DNA of 64,000 nucleotides from contig NC_049905.1 in assembly GCF_001411555.2 (NCBI RefSeq), forward strand, positions 310,001-374,000, in the 5' to 3' direction. A program made the translations under genes and the position numbers. This document shows, one piece after another, positions 43,928 to 57,000 of the stretch (within the stretch, counting starts at the first letter, position 1; the number at the start of each line of letters is the position of its first letter). Below the pieces are notes generated by a model that searched no databases, was not told where the DNA came from, and saw only the letters and a program-made list of their open reading frames with translations. This DNA is from Juglans regia (Eukaryota > Streptophyta > Magnoliopsida > Fagales > Juglandaceae).

Positions 43928-46900
43928 AGAGGCTGAGATCTAGCGAGGATCTCGATTCGTATGGAGAGAAGTGCAAGGATCCGAACCCGAACCCGAATCG
44001 GTCGTCATCATCTTCTCACCGGAGCTTCTACTACAAGCCCGATAGTGTACGGAAAGCTATGGCTCGGTACGACCGTGATCGATCCGCTGACGAGGATCGC
44101 GAGGGCTCTCGGATGGTGCGTAAGAGATCGGACCACGATTCCGAGGGAGGATTCGATCGACGAAAGGGTGGCTTCGATCGGTACAGCGGAGAGAACAGAG
44201 GAAGTGGAGCAGTAGGAGGAGGGTATGATCGTACTTTGATGCATCGGTCGGAGAGCTTTTGCGGCGGGTTTTCTTCGACAAGGAGAGAGTTCCCAAAGGG
44301 GTTTCGATCGGAGCGGTCTTCTTCGGCTGCATCAGAGCGGTCGCGGCGCGAGGGCAGTGTGTCGTCCTGGCGTCGATTCGGGAGCAATAATAATGGAAAC
44401 AAAGATTCGGAGGAGAGCGGCAGAGGAGGAAGTAGAATTGGCTTGAGGGACGGGAAGTCGCCGACGTGGTCTAGGGATTCAGCTGCAAGCGAGCCGTCGA
44501 GGATGATGAGGGCTTTAAATTCGAGTTCATCACCGATACGAGCCTCGAGAGCTAGTCCGAGGACGAACGAAAATTCGAAGGACAACTCTAAATCGAAATC
44601 TAAATCTCCAAGTTGGTCTAGGGAATCGGCAGCGAGCGAACAATCGAGGAGTGTGGATGTGGAGACGGCAAAGAAGGGTACCGATGAGGTGCAGGTTGAC
44701 AGTAAGAGTGGCAGTGAAATGGAGGAAGGAGAGCTTGAGCCGGAGCCGGAGCCGGGGCCTGAACCAGAACCCAACCTGGATTCGGAATCAGTACGTGGGG
44801 TTGAGCGTGAATTGGTTCATGAAGCTGGGGCTGAAACGGAAACGGAAACGGAGGTCAGAGACCATGTAGGTTTAAAGCTGGGTAATAGTGTGAATAAGGA
44901 GGTTGAGGCTGAGAGCGAGTGCCGGGTTGAGGATTCAAATATGGCTGTGGAAGATGGAGCGGATAAAGTGTTATGCGAGGAAGAGATAGATATGGAAATA
45001 GATATGGAGATTGAGAGAGAGCTGCCGAATAATGAGGAGGGGAAAGAAAAGGAAGTTGATGAAGAAGTACAACAGAGTGAGAGTGAGAGCAATGATGGAA
45101 TGGTGGAAAATGATGAAGGTAATAAGGAAGAAGAAGGTGCGAGGAAAGATAGGCAATGTGAAGAGGAAGCAAAGATGGATACGGTTGTTTTTCATAAGAC
45201 TTCGATGGGGTTTGAAGAGGAGGGTAAACAACAAGACAAGGGTATAATAGATCTTGCGGCCAAGGGAGAGGATTTGGAAATACCCGCCTTGAATGAGGAC
45301 GAAAATGGAGTTTCTGAAGTCAATATGAGGATAGAAACAGAGAGTTTAAAGAGTCAGAATTTCAAGGATAAAGGCAAAAGTGTGTCTATTGCCCCTACCC
45401 ATGTTGCAGATTCTGTGGAAGATGGTGTATGGATTGGAAGGGAAACCAGGGAGTTCGAGACTTGCAGGGATAATGGAGATATGGAAGGACCTAGTACTCG
45501 TGGGTTTGAGTTGTTTAGTAGCTCTCCTGTTAGAAGAGAAGAGAAAGACGATCGATCTGGTGTTAATAGTAAGCAGAAGGATGAAAAGCTGATGCTGGAG
45601 CCCCTAGATCTTTCGTTAAGTTTACCGAATGTTTTGTTACCGATTGGTGCTGCTGATACGAATCAAGCTACTCCCGGTTCACCAAGTCAAGCAAGGAGTG
45701 TTCAGTCCTTGAGTAACACATTCTGTACTAACTCGGATGGATTTACTGCATCAATGTCGTTTTCTGGTTCTCAGTCATTTTATCACAACCCGAGCTGTTC
45801 TCTCACGCAGAATTTTATGGACAACTATGAACAATCGGTTGGCAGCCGCCCCATATTTCAGGGAATCGAGTGGCAGGGACAGTCTCAGAATGAGTCCAAG
45901 CAGAAAGAAGTTCCCTTGTATCAGAGAATCTTGATGAATGGAAATGGCTCTCTTGGTCAGTCTCAAGTGGTACAGGGCACTTCTAATGGCCAAGCCGTGC
46001 AAGGACATCATAGGGTTTTAGAAGGGAGCTCTAAAGTGGCCAATGGGCTAGAGAGGCAGTTGAGTTTTCAGAGGCAGCTTTCAGGAGGACAGTCAAGGCA
46101 CAATGATGATGTTAGATCACCTTCCCAGAGTGTAGGATCTCATGATATTGGATCAAATTATAGTTTTGACAGGAAGCGAGGAATGAGAGAGAAGAGTGGG
46201 GGTAGTTTATATCGGACCGGTAGCCAGAAGGAGCCTGAACAGCTTCTGATAGGTGGAGTTGAATTTGTTGAGACTGTCGTTGCCAGGATAGTTGCTGAAC
46301 CAGTGCATGTTATGGCTAGGAAATTTCATGAAATGACGGCACAATCCATAGCGTGTCTAAAAGAGAGCATTAACGAGATCATGTTGAATGTTGACAAGCG
46401 ACCGCAATTATTTGCAATTCAGAAAGCACTGCAGAGCAGGTCTGACGTAACCATGGATGTCCTTCTGAAATCCCATCGGGCTCAATTGGAAATCTTGGTC
46501 GCTTTGAAAACTGGTCTACCTGATTATCTTCAACAGGACGACAGTGTTTCACCAACTCATTTGGCAGAGGTTTTTCTATACCTAAAATGCAGAAATCTTA
46601 ACTGTAAGAATCCTTTGCCAGTGGATGAATGTGATTGCAAGGTCTGTGCGCAGAAAAATGGATTTTGCAGTGCCTGTATGTGTCTTGTATGTTCCAAGTT
46701 TGACATGGCATCAAATACATGTAGTTGGGTGGGGTGTGATGTTTGTCTACACTGGTGCCATACCGATTGTGGGTTACGGGAATCTTATATCAGAAATGGA
46801 CGGAGTGCTACAGGGGCTTATGGGACAACCGAGATGCAGTTCCATTGTGTTGCCTGTGATCATCCTTCTGAAATGTTTGGCTTTGTAAATGAGGTTTTTC

Positions 46901-48603
46901 AAAATTTTGCAAAGGATTGGACGGCTGAAACTCTTTCTAGAGAACTCAAATATGTGAGGAGAATCTTTGGTGACAGCAAGGACACGAGGGGGAGGCGACT
47001 TCATGAAATTGCTGATAAGATACTGACAAGATTGCCTACTAAGTCTGACCTTCCTGAGGTCTACGGTCATATTATGGCTTTCCTTAGGGGTGAGTTCTTT
47101 ATTTTTCCGTCATAAGGAATTGTATTATTTTCTTCCCTGGATGATATCGGACTATTTTTACTTTTCAACTTCAAATATTGACCTTCCGGCAATTTAAAAA
47201 TTACATATGAATTAAACTGAGAATCAATTATTTTATATGAGATAAAATGTGCCTAAACAAACAGAACCCAGTTAAGAAGAAAAGGATGAGAAACAAAACC
47301 AAGTTGAAGATTGGGGGAATTAGAAAGTCTGTCCTGTAGATTCCTCCTTTTTTTTTCCTCCCAAGTAGACTGTCATTTGGATCTGCCTTACATTGATATT
47401 GTATTCAAAATTGTGATGTATCAGGTTTTGCTTGTTTATTTTGGGTGTGCCTTTTAGCATTTGACTTCTGTCGTATAAGTGGTGTTAGAAACTGGTAAAC
47501 CATCTGGTGGACACACTCAACGTTTGCTTCATTGTAAAATCCATATTCCGATTTAGGATAATGATCCTTTTCAATTGGCTTTCCCAGTTGGATGGTGAGA
47601 TAGATGTAACATATAAGCCCCCTACAACATTTAGTGTCATCTGTCTTGGGACCCTGAATGGTGTAGGGTCATGTGAAACCACATATTGTGTCTATCTGTC
47701 TACAAATTAAACCGTTTAATTTGGACAGAGAATTGGAGATAATCTCAGTTCACATATTATGCCCTTAAAGGTTAAAAGAACAATAAAGGGATAGAAAGGG
47801 GGGGGAAGTATGTCTTCTGAATATATTGTGTATTGGTTTTTACTTATAAAAAAAAAAAAAGAAGAATATAATGTTTATTGGGTTTGGAATGAGGAAATAT
47901 CGAACATTTTTGTCATGGTTCCATACTCGATAGTCCTAGTAATCAAATGAAAATAATGCAGTGTTCATTCCTGTGTATGGCTCCATTGAATTGGTATTCT
48001 GAACCACAAGGTTGTAATTGACATCCTTTGCTGTTTGTTGCAGATGCTAATTCTTCCAAGTTTGGCAACCCTGCAATCTCATCTGGGAAGGAGCAAGGTA
48101 AAGAAAGCAATGGGATGGCTGGGCCAAGCCAGGATCCCACTTGGCTAAAGTCCCTTTATTCAGAGAAGGGCCCTCAGTTGGAAAGGGCAGCTAGTATGCT
48201 TCCTAGTTTCAGTTACGACCGGAATGACAAACGCACTTTGGAGTCAGATTTACAGGCAAGTGTTCAAAAGCAACCTGTCTTTGATGAATTGGAGAGTATG
48301 GTGAAAATCAAACAAGCAGAGGCTAAAATGTTCCAAGAACGTGCTGAAGATGCAAGAAGAGAAGCCAATGGCCTGAGACGCATTGCCATTGCAAAGAGTG
48401 AAAAAATTGAAGAGGAGTATAAGAGTCGAATTGCAAAGTTGCGGTTGTCTGAGGGTGAAAATATGCGTAAACAAAAATTTGAAGAACTCAATGCCCTAGA
48501 GAGAGCACATCGAGAATATTTCAATATGAAGATGAGGATGGAAGCAGATATTAAAGATCTTTTGATGAAAATGGAAGCTACAAAACGAAACCTTGCCATG
48601 TGA
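43924..48603 (+). CDS. OBE4: OBERON4 / TITANIA2-like PHD-finger protein
   Basis: Nuclear PHD protein of the OBERON/TITANIA group, needed in the family for meristem and embryonic root formation. Exons 43924-47089 and 48044-48603, GT-AG, 1241 aa (Arabidopsis OBE4 about 1160; OBE3 only about 730, so OBE4 fits better). Ser/Arg-rich N-terminus opening MKRLRSSEDLDSY, with twin SPTWSRDSAASE / SPSWSRESAASE motifs at about 177 and 228; acidic stretch about 260-420 (EPEPEPGPEPEP); conserved block FVETVVARIVAEPVHVMARK at about 777; OBERON-type PHD finger about 897-960 (CKVCAQKNGFCSACMCLVC, GCDVCLHWCHTDC); C-terminal coiled coil about 1100-1230 in exon 2. A uORF precedes it. The intron contains an A-rich LINE-like tail near 47840. 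Confidence 0.93.
47827..47862 (+). mobile_element. LINE-type poly(A) tail remnant
   Basis: TGTATTGGTTTTTACTTATA followed by 13 A in the OBERON4-like intron; matches the TTACTTATAAAAAA end of the LINE tails at 1099 and 4868. Upstream limit not recognised. Confidence 0.35.
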
Positions 48604-49339
48604 TCAGCAGGTTTTTCTATTGAATTGTCACCTTCTCAGATATTTGTATCTGTAAGTGTTGAAATTTCTATGCGGTAACTTCATGGGTCGGAGGAGCCGG
48701 AGCCACCACATTTCTGTATTAGTTGTTGTATCTTCTGTTCTAGGTTCTGTTATTAATTTTTTTTTTTTGTTTATTTATTATTATTATTATTATTATTTTT
48801 GTGTACGTGCGAGCTACTAACCAGATTACCGGAATCTGTACAGAGACTGCAAGATCTCTTTTTATGTTAAAAAAAAAGGGTTCCAATTTAGGGTAGCGAT
48901 ATGATGGAGATAAATTATAAATGAAGCTTCTCTTTTATTTCCAGGAGAAACTTGCTGCAGTAGTTGGGGATATGACGCATTTTTAGTGTACGAGAAATGG
49001 AGGAGTGCATCCATTGAATGGCTTTTCTTTTTGGTTAATGGTGATTGTGCCTTGTTACTTGGAATTCAGAAGTAGTCCTCCCTGTCTTTACATTTGTCAA
49101 AAGAAAACTTGTGATTTTACTTGACTTCCGTTCTTGAGGATATGGAGCACAGAGAGACGACCTCTCTCTCCTAGACCCTCCAAAGCAATCAAATCATGGT
49201 TGGTTCCCTAACTTCAAACATTCCATATTTGTAGTAACCAAGAGTGTTGTAGACTGTCTACTCCCTTCTTTTGTAATAAGATATTTGTACATTTACTATT
49301 TCTATCATCTTTGTGTTTCTTTCCTATACACATTCACAT
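48604..49339. other. OBERON4-like 3'UTR and downstream spacer
   Basis: Contains a TTA/TTTATTA repeat (48773-48798). No coding signal until LINE sequence begins near 49340. Confidence 0.6.
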
Positions 49340-49905
49340 TTGAGTAAAATAATGGCATAACAATGACAAATGATAAGTGGAGAAAGGAAAGGATGGAGAC
49401 GGATTTGCAAGAAGCCTTGTTTATTGCCATTGATGGTAAGGTGCGCTCTAAATCTCAATTTGACAATTTGGTTTTTGATGTTTATTTGATGGAAGATTTG
49501 GAGGTTTTGGAGGGCCCTGGCGTGGTTCAAAAATCTCGAGGCCGGCGTGACAGTTGGTTTGAGTTAATGGAAAATGATTCTGAGGATGTGGAAGTCCATG
49601 AGATGGTTGTTGGGGCGTCTCCTAGAGTTTTCTTAAGCTTATTGATGAGACTTTGGAGTTTGAATTAGGAGGATTGGCAAATAGAGGATGTATAGGGGAG
49701 GGAGGGAGTCGAGAAGAGGATTTATTCTTGCATGGTCGAGCAATTTCAGATGTTGAACTTGATGAAGAATTGAATGAATTAGCAGCAAAATGTTTTGATT
49801 CAGATCCAGATTTGCATGTTCCTTCTAAAGAAATTCAGAGGGATAAGGAAAGAAAAATCTATTGTTGTTTTGGAGCGACGTACTCACTCAAAGAAATTAA
49901 TTTAA

Positions 49906-52900
49906 TTGATGTTGAAGATATTGACGTGGAACTTTAGGGGTATTCTTTCGTCGAAGAGTAGGCTTCGGCGGTTATTGAACAAAAGTCGACCATATGTGGT
50001 GGCTCTTTTAGAACCTTTTCTTGGTAAGAATAAATGTCGTCGATGGGTAAGATGGATGAAATTGTCTAATTTTGTTAATAATGCGGGGGTTGGGGGGGGG
50101 GGAAATTTAGCTTTTTTGAGATGATGATCTTAAGTTTGAGTTAATTTCAATGACGGATCAGGTTGTAAGTGGTTGGTTTACTCATGGTAGTGTGCGAAGT
50201 CTTGGTACGTTTGTTTATGCCAGTTGTTTCCGTACAAAGAGATTGGAGTTGTGGGATTTTTTGTGTAAACAAGACCCGGGTAGTTGTCCATGGTTTATGG
50301 ATGAGATTTTAATATTATCCGTGGCAGTGAGGACAAAGTCGGTGGTATTATGCGGGCTCCTCGTGCAAAAGTTGAGTTTAATGATGTATTCAATATTGTG
50401 GTTTGATTGATTTGTCTTATATAGGAAATCAATTGTCTTTGTGTAATGGTAGACTTGGTGAGAGGCGTATTTGGGCAATATTGGATATGGTTTTGGTAAA
50501 TATGGCTTTTATTAATTTATGGAGTGATGTGCACGTTGAATATATTTTGAGAACATCTTTGGATCATTCACCGATGTTTGTGTCATTGGGTTGTGAGCAA
50601 AATATGATCTTTAGACCATTCCGTTTTCAGCGAATGTGGGGGTACACATGAGGGATTTCTTCTCTTGGTTAATGGGGTGTGGGATGTTGTTGTAGATTGT
50701 TGTCTAATGTTTTGAATCAGTAAGAAATTAAAAGCATTGAAAGATGCTTTGAGGAAATGAAATGTGAAGGTGTTTGGAAGAGTTGATGTTGAAATAAAGA
50801 AGATGGAAAATCGTATAGTTGGCTTGGAGCAATTATTGCTGAATGATTATTCTTCTCAGATTGAAAAGAAGTTGTTAAATTGTACACAAAAATATTAGGC
50901 ATGGCTGAATAGAGAGGAGATTTTGGTTGTCAAATGTCCCGCGTTAAATGGTTAATGGAGGGGGATTCGAATACCAGTTTTTTTCATGCAATGATGCGCA
51001 TTAAAAAGAAGAATAAAAGGGTTGAGAAGATGCGACTGGAAAATGGGTTGATTTTAGAATCTATTGAAGAGGTGCAGAATGGGGCAGTGGCATTTTTCCA
51101 GGAGTTACTGGCTATGGAGGGAACGCGGTTTGAGGAAGACGCTTTGGCATTGTTGATGCTGACTATTTCAGAGGTAGAAAATGAAGATTTAACCGTAAGG
51201 CCTTCAATGGAAGAGGTAAAATCTGCACTTTGGTCTATTCCTTTGGATAGTAGTTTAGGACCGGATAGTTATTCGACTAGTTTTTTTATTCTTGCTTGGG
51301 AAATTGTTAAGCATGACATTCGGGAATTGGCCATTGATTTTTTTGAGGGAATGCCGCTATCAACATTTTGTGGTGCTACTAAACTGGTGCTCATTCCTGA
51401 GGTTGACGAACCTGTAGGTTTCGGGCAATTCCGTCCTATTAGCATTTGTTCAATGATTTATAAAATTTTGTCGAAGGTAATAGTATTTCGATTGGCTTCT
51501 TTGTTGCATAAAATTATTTCTCAGTAGCAATCTGCATTTATTAGGGGGAGAAATATTTTTGATAATATAGCTATTGCATAGGAGATGGTTCAAGAGATGA
51601 ATCGAAAGGTGAGAGGAGGAAATGTTATGGTTAAAATTGATATGGCCAAGGAGTATGATAGGGTCAATTGGGGGTTTTTACTAGAGGTTTTGAAAAGGTT
51701 GGGTTTCTCAGATAAATAGAGGAATATGATTTTTAATTGTATTTCTTCATCATACTTCTGAGTTAGGTTAAATCTACTGGAGGAATATGAATTAAATATT
51801 TGATCCAATGATTGCGAAGATTCAAAAAAAGTTAGCGGGGTGGAAAGGTAAACTTCTCTTTTTTGGTGGTAAAATTGTTTTAATTAAACATGTCTTGAAT
51901 AGTATGCTGATTCACATGCTTTCAGTTTTAAATCTACCAAATGGAGTTTTGTTGGCTTTGAAGGGGATTTTCTTTAATTTTTTATAGGTATCATCTTTAG
52001 ATAATAATAAAAAAAAAAAAGTTGGTTTCGTAGAGAAAATTTTGTTTGCCAATTGAAGAAGGGGGGCTAAGGATTCGTGATTTGTCAGAAGTACAAACGT
52101 CTTTACTTATGAAATTTACTTGGAAAATGCAACAATGTACTTCTTTGTGGGCTAATTTTTTTCTCTATTAAATATGTGGGGGATAAGCATATTTATTCGG
52201 TTATGAACTTTAGGAGGGCATCTCATTTTTGGAAGGGAGTTATGAGGTTAATGCCAACTGTGATGAAAAATTCTAGATGGATTATTCGTAATGGAAAGCA
52301 AAGCTTTTGGTTCGATAACTGGTTGGGTGATGAGATTTTGGCAGATTGTTCTTCGGTGAGAGGTGATTCTAGCTTGCAAATAAAATCTCTTTGGGATGAA
52401 TTTGGGTGGAGTGTAGAAAGGCTTCGTGGCTTGGTCTCTGAGCAAGTGGTTGAAAAAATAGTTCGGTCGAATATAAGAATGAATGAGGGAGAGGATATGT
52501 GCGTATGGGTTTCGTCGATTGATGGAAAGTTCTCTACTAAATCTGCATAGCAAATTGTGCCAAAGAGAGGCATTTTGTACTCCTAGCGTAGGTGGTTGTG
52601 GCAGGAGGGGGTTCCCAAGAAAATGTCATTCTGTTGTTGGAGAACTAGAAGGAAATCTTTACTAGTTGATGAGGCCATTATGCAATTGGGTATATCACTG
52701 GTCTCCAAATGTACGTGTTGTGCAGAGCCAAAGGTGGAGACGTTAGACCATGTTCTTTGTGAGGGAGAGGGGCTGAAAAAAACCTGGAATCATTTGCGGT
52801 GATTTGTGGGATTCGGTTGCCACGGGTTCTAACTTGGGATGAGATGATGGTTTTATGGTGGAGGCGTGCGACTTATTTTTCGCAGGTTGGTTGGATCCGT

Positions 52901-53830
52901 GGTGTGTTGCCCATCATAATTTCTTGGGCTTTTTGGAGGGCTAGATGTGCTTCTCCGATGGAGAGTGTTAGTTTTGATTGGAAGGAAATTTTAAGAGTAG
53001 TGAAAGTGAACTTAAAGGATATGTCAAATGGCTTGCGGAAATTTGAGAGGATGGGTTCTAATGATTTTTCAGTTTTGCAGGATCTTAATTGTCCTATGCT
53101 TCTTATTCGTGATAAATTACCAAGATAAATAGCTTGGAAGTCGTAAGAAATGGGCTTGTTTATACTTAATGTTGATGGTGGATGCTTTTGCAATTCGAGA
53201 TCCAGTGGTGGGGGTTTACTTTGGGATTCAAGAGGTAAGGTGATAACAGGTTTTGCTCATTTTATGGACAGGCGACGAATACTATTGCCGAGTGTCGGAC
53301 TCTTCATGATTGTCTTCAGTTGTGTCAATCTCTTAGGTTGAGAGATTTATTGGTGAAATCTGATTCAAGTGTTGTGATGAGTTGGCTAGCTTTCGAAATA
53401 TACAAATATTGGTTTTTTAAGGAATTTTGAGAGAAGATTAAGGCAAGTTTAGAGGGTGAGATGAGAATTTTGTGTTTTGTTTTAGTATTTAAAATATTAT
53501 ATTTTAGTATTATTATTATATTGAGATTTGAAAAAATTGAATTGAGATTTGAAAAAGTTGAATTGTTTATTATATTTTGTATGGAAATTTGAAAAAGAAA
53601 TAATAATGAGATAAGATGAAATAAGAATTTTGTGTCTCAACCCATCCCCCAAACTTTGCCCTAAATATCTTCAAAATTTGCTTAATATTCGATTTCAACG
53701 TAATTTTAGAGGCTAACGTGGCAACAAATTTTTGGGCAAAAGAAATGACGATGAATAGAACCATTGATTTTTTAGATAAGGATTCGAAGAAAGGACAACC
53801 ACGAGGGCATTGTTCGACTAAATTTATTGG
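49906..53830 (+). pseudogene. LINE ORF2 remnant
   Basis: Endonuclease, RT, zf-RVT-like and RNase H fragments in one order but several frames. About 0.4-0.5 kb that should carry the FADD catalytic box is absent between about 51780 and 51805. In-frame stops at 51525, 51579 and 51717 and later show decay. Confidence 0.8.
53455..53655. mobile_element. hAT-like MITE nested in the LINE
   Basis: Left GGGTGAGATGAGAATTTTGT, interior GAGATTTGAAAAAATTGAAT and AAAAGTTGAATTGTTTATTA, right end (reverse-complemented) GGGTTGAGACACAAAATTC. It splits the LINE RNase H frame, whose C-terminal part resumes after it, so the MITE is younger than the LINE. Confidence 0.7.
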
Positions 53831-54084
53831 TACTCCTTATATTCATCATTGATGTATTTTTTTATGAAACCATGTAATCATGGTTAAACTGTTCGACTAA
53901 ATTTAAAAAATATATATATATAATCAGCAGGATATGCTTAAACTGTTAAGAATTCAACTGAAAAGGGAAAAAAAAATGTCCTTCAACGAAGATTGGAGTG
54001 AAATATAAGGGGGGGAATGAGATTTAATTCCCAATCTCGAGTTTTTACAGTCAGCTCCTCAAACGGAAAACGCCTAATCTAAAT

Positions 54085-57000
54085 CTAATCTTCCTCTTCA
54101 TCTTCAACAAAGTCAGAATCCTCAGTGGCATTCTCACTTTCAGAGTCACTCACCACATACCTTTTCTGCGCGCGGTTCACCCTCTGAGGTCTTGATCTTG
54201 CTGGCACGACTTCAACCTTTTCTTCGGTACTGCCAGAAGTAGAAGCAGAACCCAATTTTTCTTCGGATTCAGAGGACTCATTTGCCTCACCAACTCTGCC
54301 CAACACGGAACCACTTTTCTTGTTGAATGGAGATGCCCTCATCTTTCTCACTTTCTTTTCCGGTGAAATCCCAGATGAATTTTCAGCAGGCTTTAACATG
54401 TCAGATATGAGCTTCTGGCTCAGCGTTTGAGGTTTCTGTTTGTTGCCTGCTCCTCTGTTCTTTGCTGCTGCAGGGGGCTTAGCAGCTTTGGCATTTGCAG
54501 CTGGTTTTCTACCTCCCTTCTTGCCCCTTTCTGGGGCAGCTACAACTTCTTCGTCATCCACCTCATTCTCTTCATCATCTGAAGATATCTCTGAAACAGT
54601 TGCCAAGGGCTTCTTCAGCGCAGCAGTCCTCTTGCTAGGTTCTTTCTTCTTGGCTGGGACTTTAGGCACTTCCGTCTCCATGGCTATGGGCACAAAAACA
54701 AAGATAAGCTTAAAACACTCCGACACATCAATGACATTGCAAATTCATAATCAACACGTATATGATATTTACCTGCTGAATGATCAGGAGATGATTCAAG
54801 GTTATAGGCAGCAAGTCGTTCTTTGAGCTCCAGCACTTCCTCGTCATCGTCGTCGTCATCATCAGTCAAGACTACAGTGGGCCTTTCCTGCTGATAAAAC
54901 GAGGAAACAAAAAAGTAAAAGCAGCATGAGTTCAAGAACGATCCGTTATAGGGGAAGAATGGAATATTGGAACAGAACAAACCTTGGTAGGAGCCTTCCT
55001 AGACCCCGCTCTCCCCTTGGGTTTCACCACCTCAGGAGCTTTTTCTGATAAAGCAAACAAATGCAAAAAAAAAAAAAAAAAAATCAAAATAATAATCGAA
55101 AAGAAAAGTTCAGGCATTACAAAAATGATATCATTCCAGGCTTTACCAATTTCCATTGCAGATGTTGAGATGGTTTCAGTAACTGAGTCCGCATTATTTG
55201 CCTTTTTCTTATTCTCCTTGCGTTGGTTCTTGGGCGCTTGTCTACCAGCCTTACCAGGCGCTTGACCCTTTGCTTTGCTTCTCATTTTCTTTCTCAGCTC
55301 CTCTGCCTGGGCATCACTTTTTTCAATCTCCTGAATCGCACAAATCAAATCAGTCAAGTAAAAGAAAGAGAGAAGCATAATATAAAATTCTGCTTTATTT
55401 AATCGTACATCGAGTTGCTGCTCTAAAGCATACAGATCTTTCATCCAAAAGGACCTTGGAGTTTCTTTTCTCAAATCTTCGACCTCCTTATTGAGCCTAT
55501 CCTTGTCAGCACATAGCTCCTGAACCTTCTCGATGGTCAAGGTTCCAATTGCCATGGCCAACAGATACTCGTAATCACTGATCAGTACTCCATTCTTGCT
55601 AACAGCAGGAGAGTTGTCTTCTGTTTCTTCTGTTTCATCAATTGCTCCAGCAACCTCTGGCTCTACAGCTTTAGTTTTCTTGGGAAATGGAGTGAAACCT
55701 TTTCTTTGCAGCTCAACAAACAGATCAGCTCTCTTTCTGTTGCTCACAATGATCTCTCCATTCACAACTGCAAGTATAAACCTCACCTTGTTTTCCAACT
55801 TCAACAACTCCATTTCACGTTTCTCCAACAGAAAGTTCTGCGTGCGTTTATGAAATTGTTGTTATAACATTGAGCAGCTAAAACATTGAGCAGCTATTGA
55901 CATTCTTTCCTATAACCACAAGTAAGCTCACCTTTCTTTTCTCATAAAACGCAAGTCGAAGGTGAAAAAATTCTTCAAGAACTGAGGGAAGGAAAATCAT
56001 AATCAGTAAAGCATGTTATCGTTGAAATATAAATGAGGAATCGAAGTAGTTAATTTTCTCAAACACATACTTTGTTCTGGGGTGTCGTACTTCTTTATCA
56101 CGCCTTTGGGATCAAACAGATGCATGTTACTTGTGCTAATTGTGGTGGTTAGTTTGAATTTCTTCGACAAACCCTCTTGCTTGGCCCTAGCAAAGTTCTC
56201 TTCACTCAAGTAGATGTCAAATTCTACTATTACGTCATCGCAATTCATGTCAAAATCCTGCAGCCAACATAATTTTTCATGAGAAACAGGATACAATTCC
56301 CATACATGTTTCAGTGGATATCATAATATCTGATGGGCTTAGATAATTTTACCTCGATTAAAGGATCCTTGCATTCTCTATTACTTGAAGAAATAGACTC
56401 CAGAAATTCTTTATAATCCTGAGTCCAACGACGGACTGGCAGCTCCAATATCTTGAGAGTTGTCTCGTTCACTTCCTCTATAATTCCACTAACAATGTAA
56501 CCATTCCCACCTTCCTTGGCAATCTTTTCAATACTTCCTTTAAACCATCTATACCATGGATCCATAGGCACCAAGGCGTCACCACTCAACAAGCGCCTTA
56601 GATTTGCAATTATGTCTCTTGGATTATAATTAGGAATGTAAGAGCTCCATCCAGTTCCAATTCCTTCACTACCGTTCACAAGAACTGTGGGTATAATTGG
56701 CATATACCTAAAATAGACAAAAAGAAATTCGCAAGCTTTACTCGTTTAGAAGACCTTCATATAAATAAAAGCAAAAACCCTCCTACCAAATAGAAAGGAC
56801 AAAGGTGAAAAGAATACCAAGTCGGTTCAATTAATTGCCCATCTTCATTCAAGTAGTCAAGAAGGTCATCATCATCCTTGTGGAATAGAAACCTTGTGAT
56901 GGGAGAAAGTCGGGTATATATGTACCTAGCACTTGCATGATCTTTCCCTCCCTGAAATCAAATAGAATAAACAAAGTTCAAAATGTGAAAATAAGAACCG

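Larger units (their letters stand above)
49340..53900 (+). mobile_element. Degraded L1-type LINE with deleted RT core
   Basis: Plus-strand order: ORF1 C-terminal part (49363-49930), endonuclease start LKILTWNFRGILSSKSRLRR (49910-49970), RT fingers (FRPISICSMIYKILSK at 51425-51475; KIDMAKEYDRVNWGFLLEVL at 51635-51690), then a jump to MIAKIQKKLAGWKGKLLFFG (51807-51870), a C-terminal module (52176-52800) and RNase H-like LNVDGGCFCNSRSSGGGLLW (53165-53225) ending in sequence resumed after a nested MITE (53690-53830). Many stops. Boundaries approximate. Confidence 0.85.

Noticed and set aside
44031..44774. 247-codon open frame on the minus strand
   Set aside because: Antisense shadow of the OBERON4-like Ser/Glu-rich exon; the plus-strand frame matches a known family.
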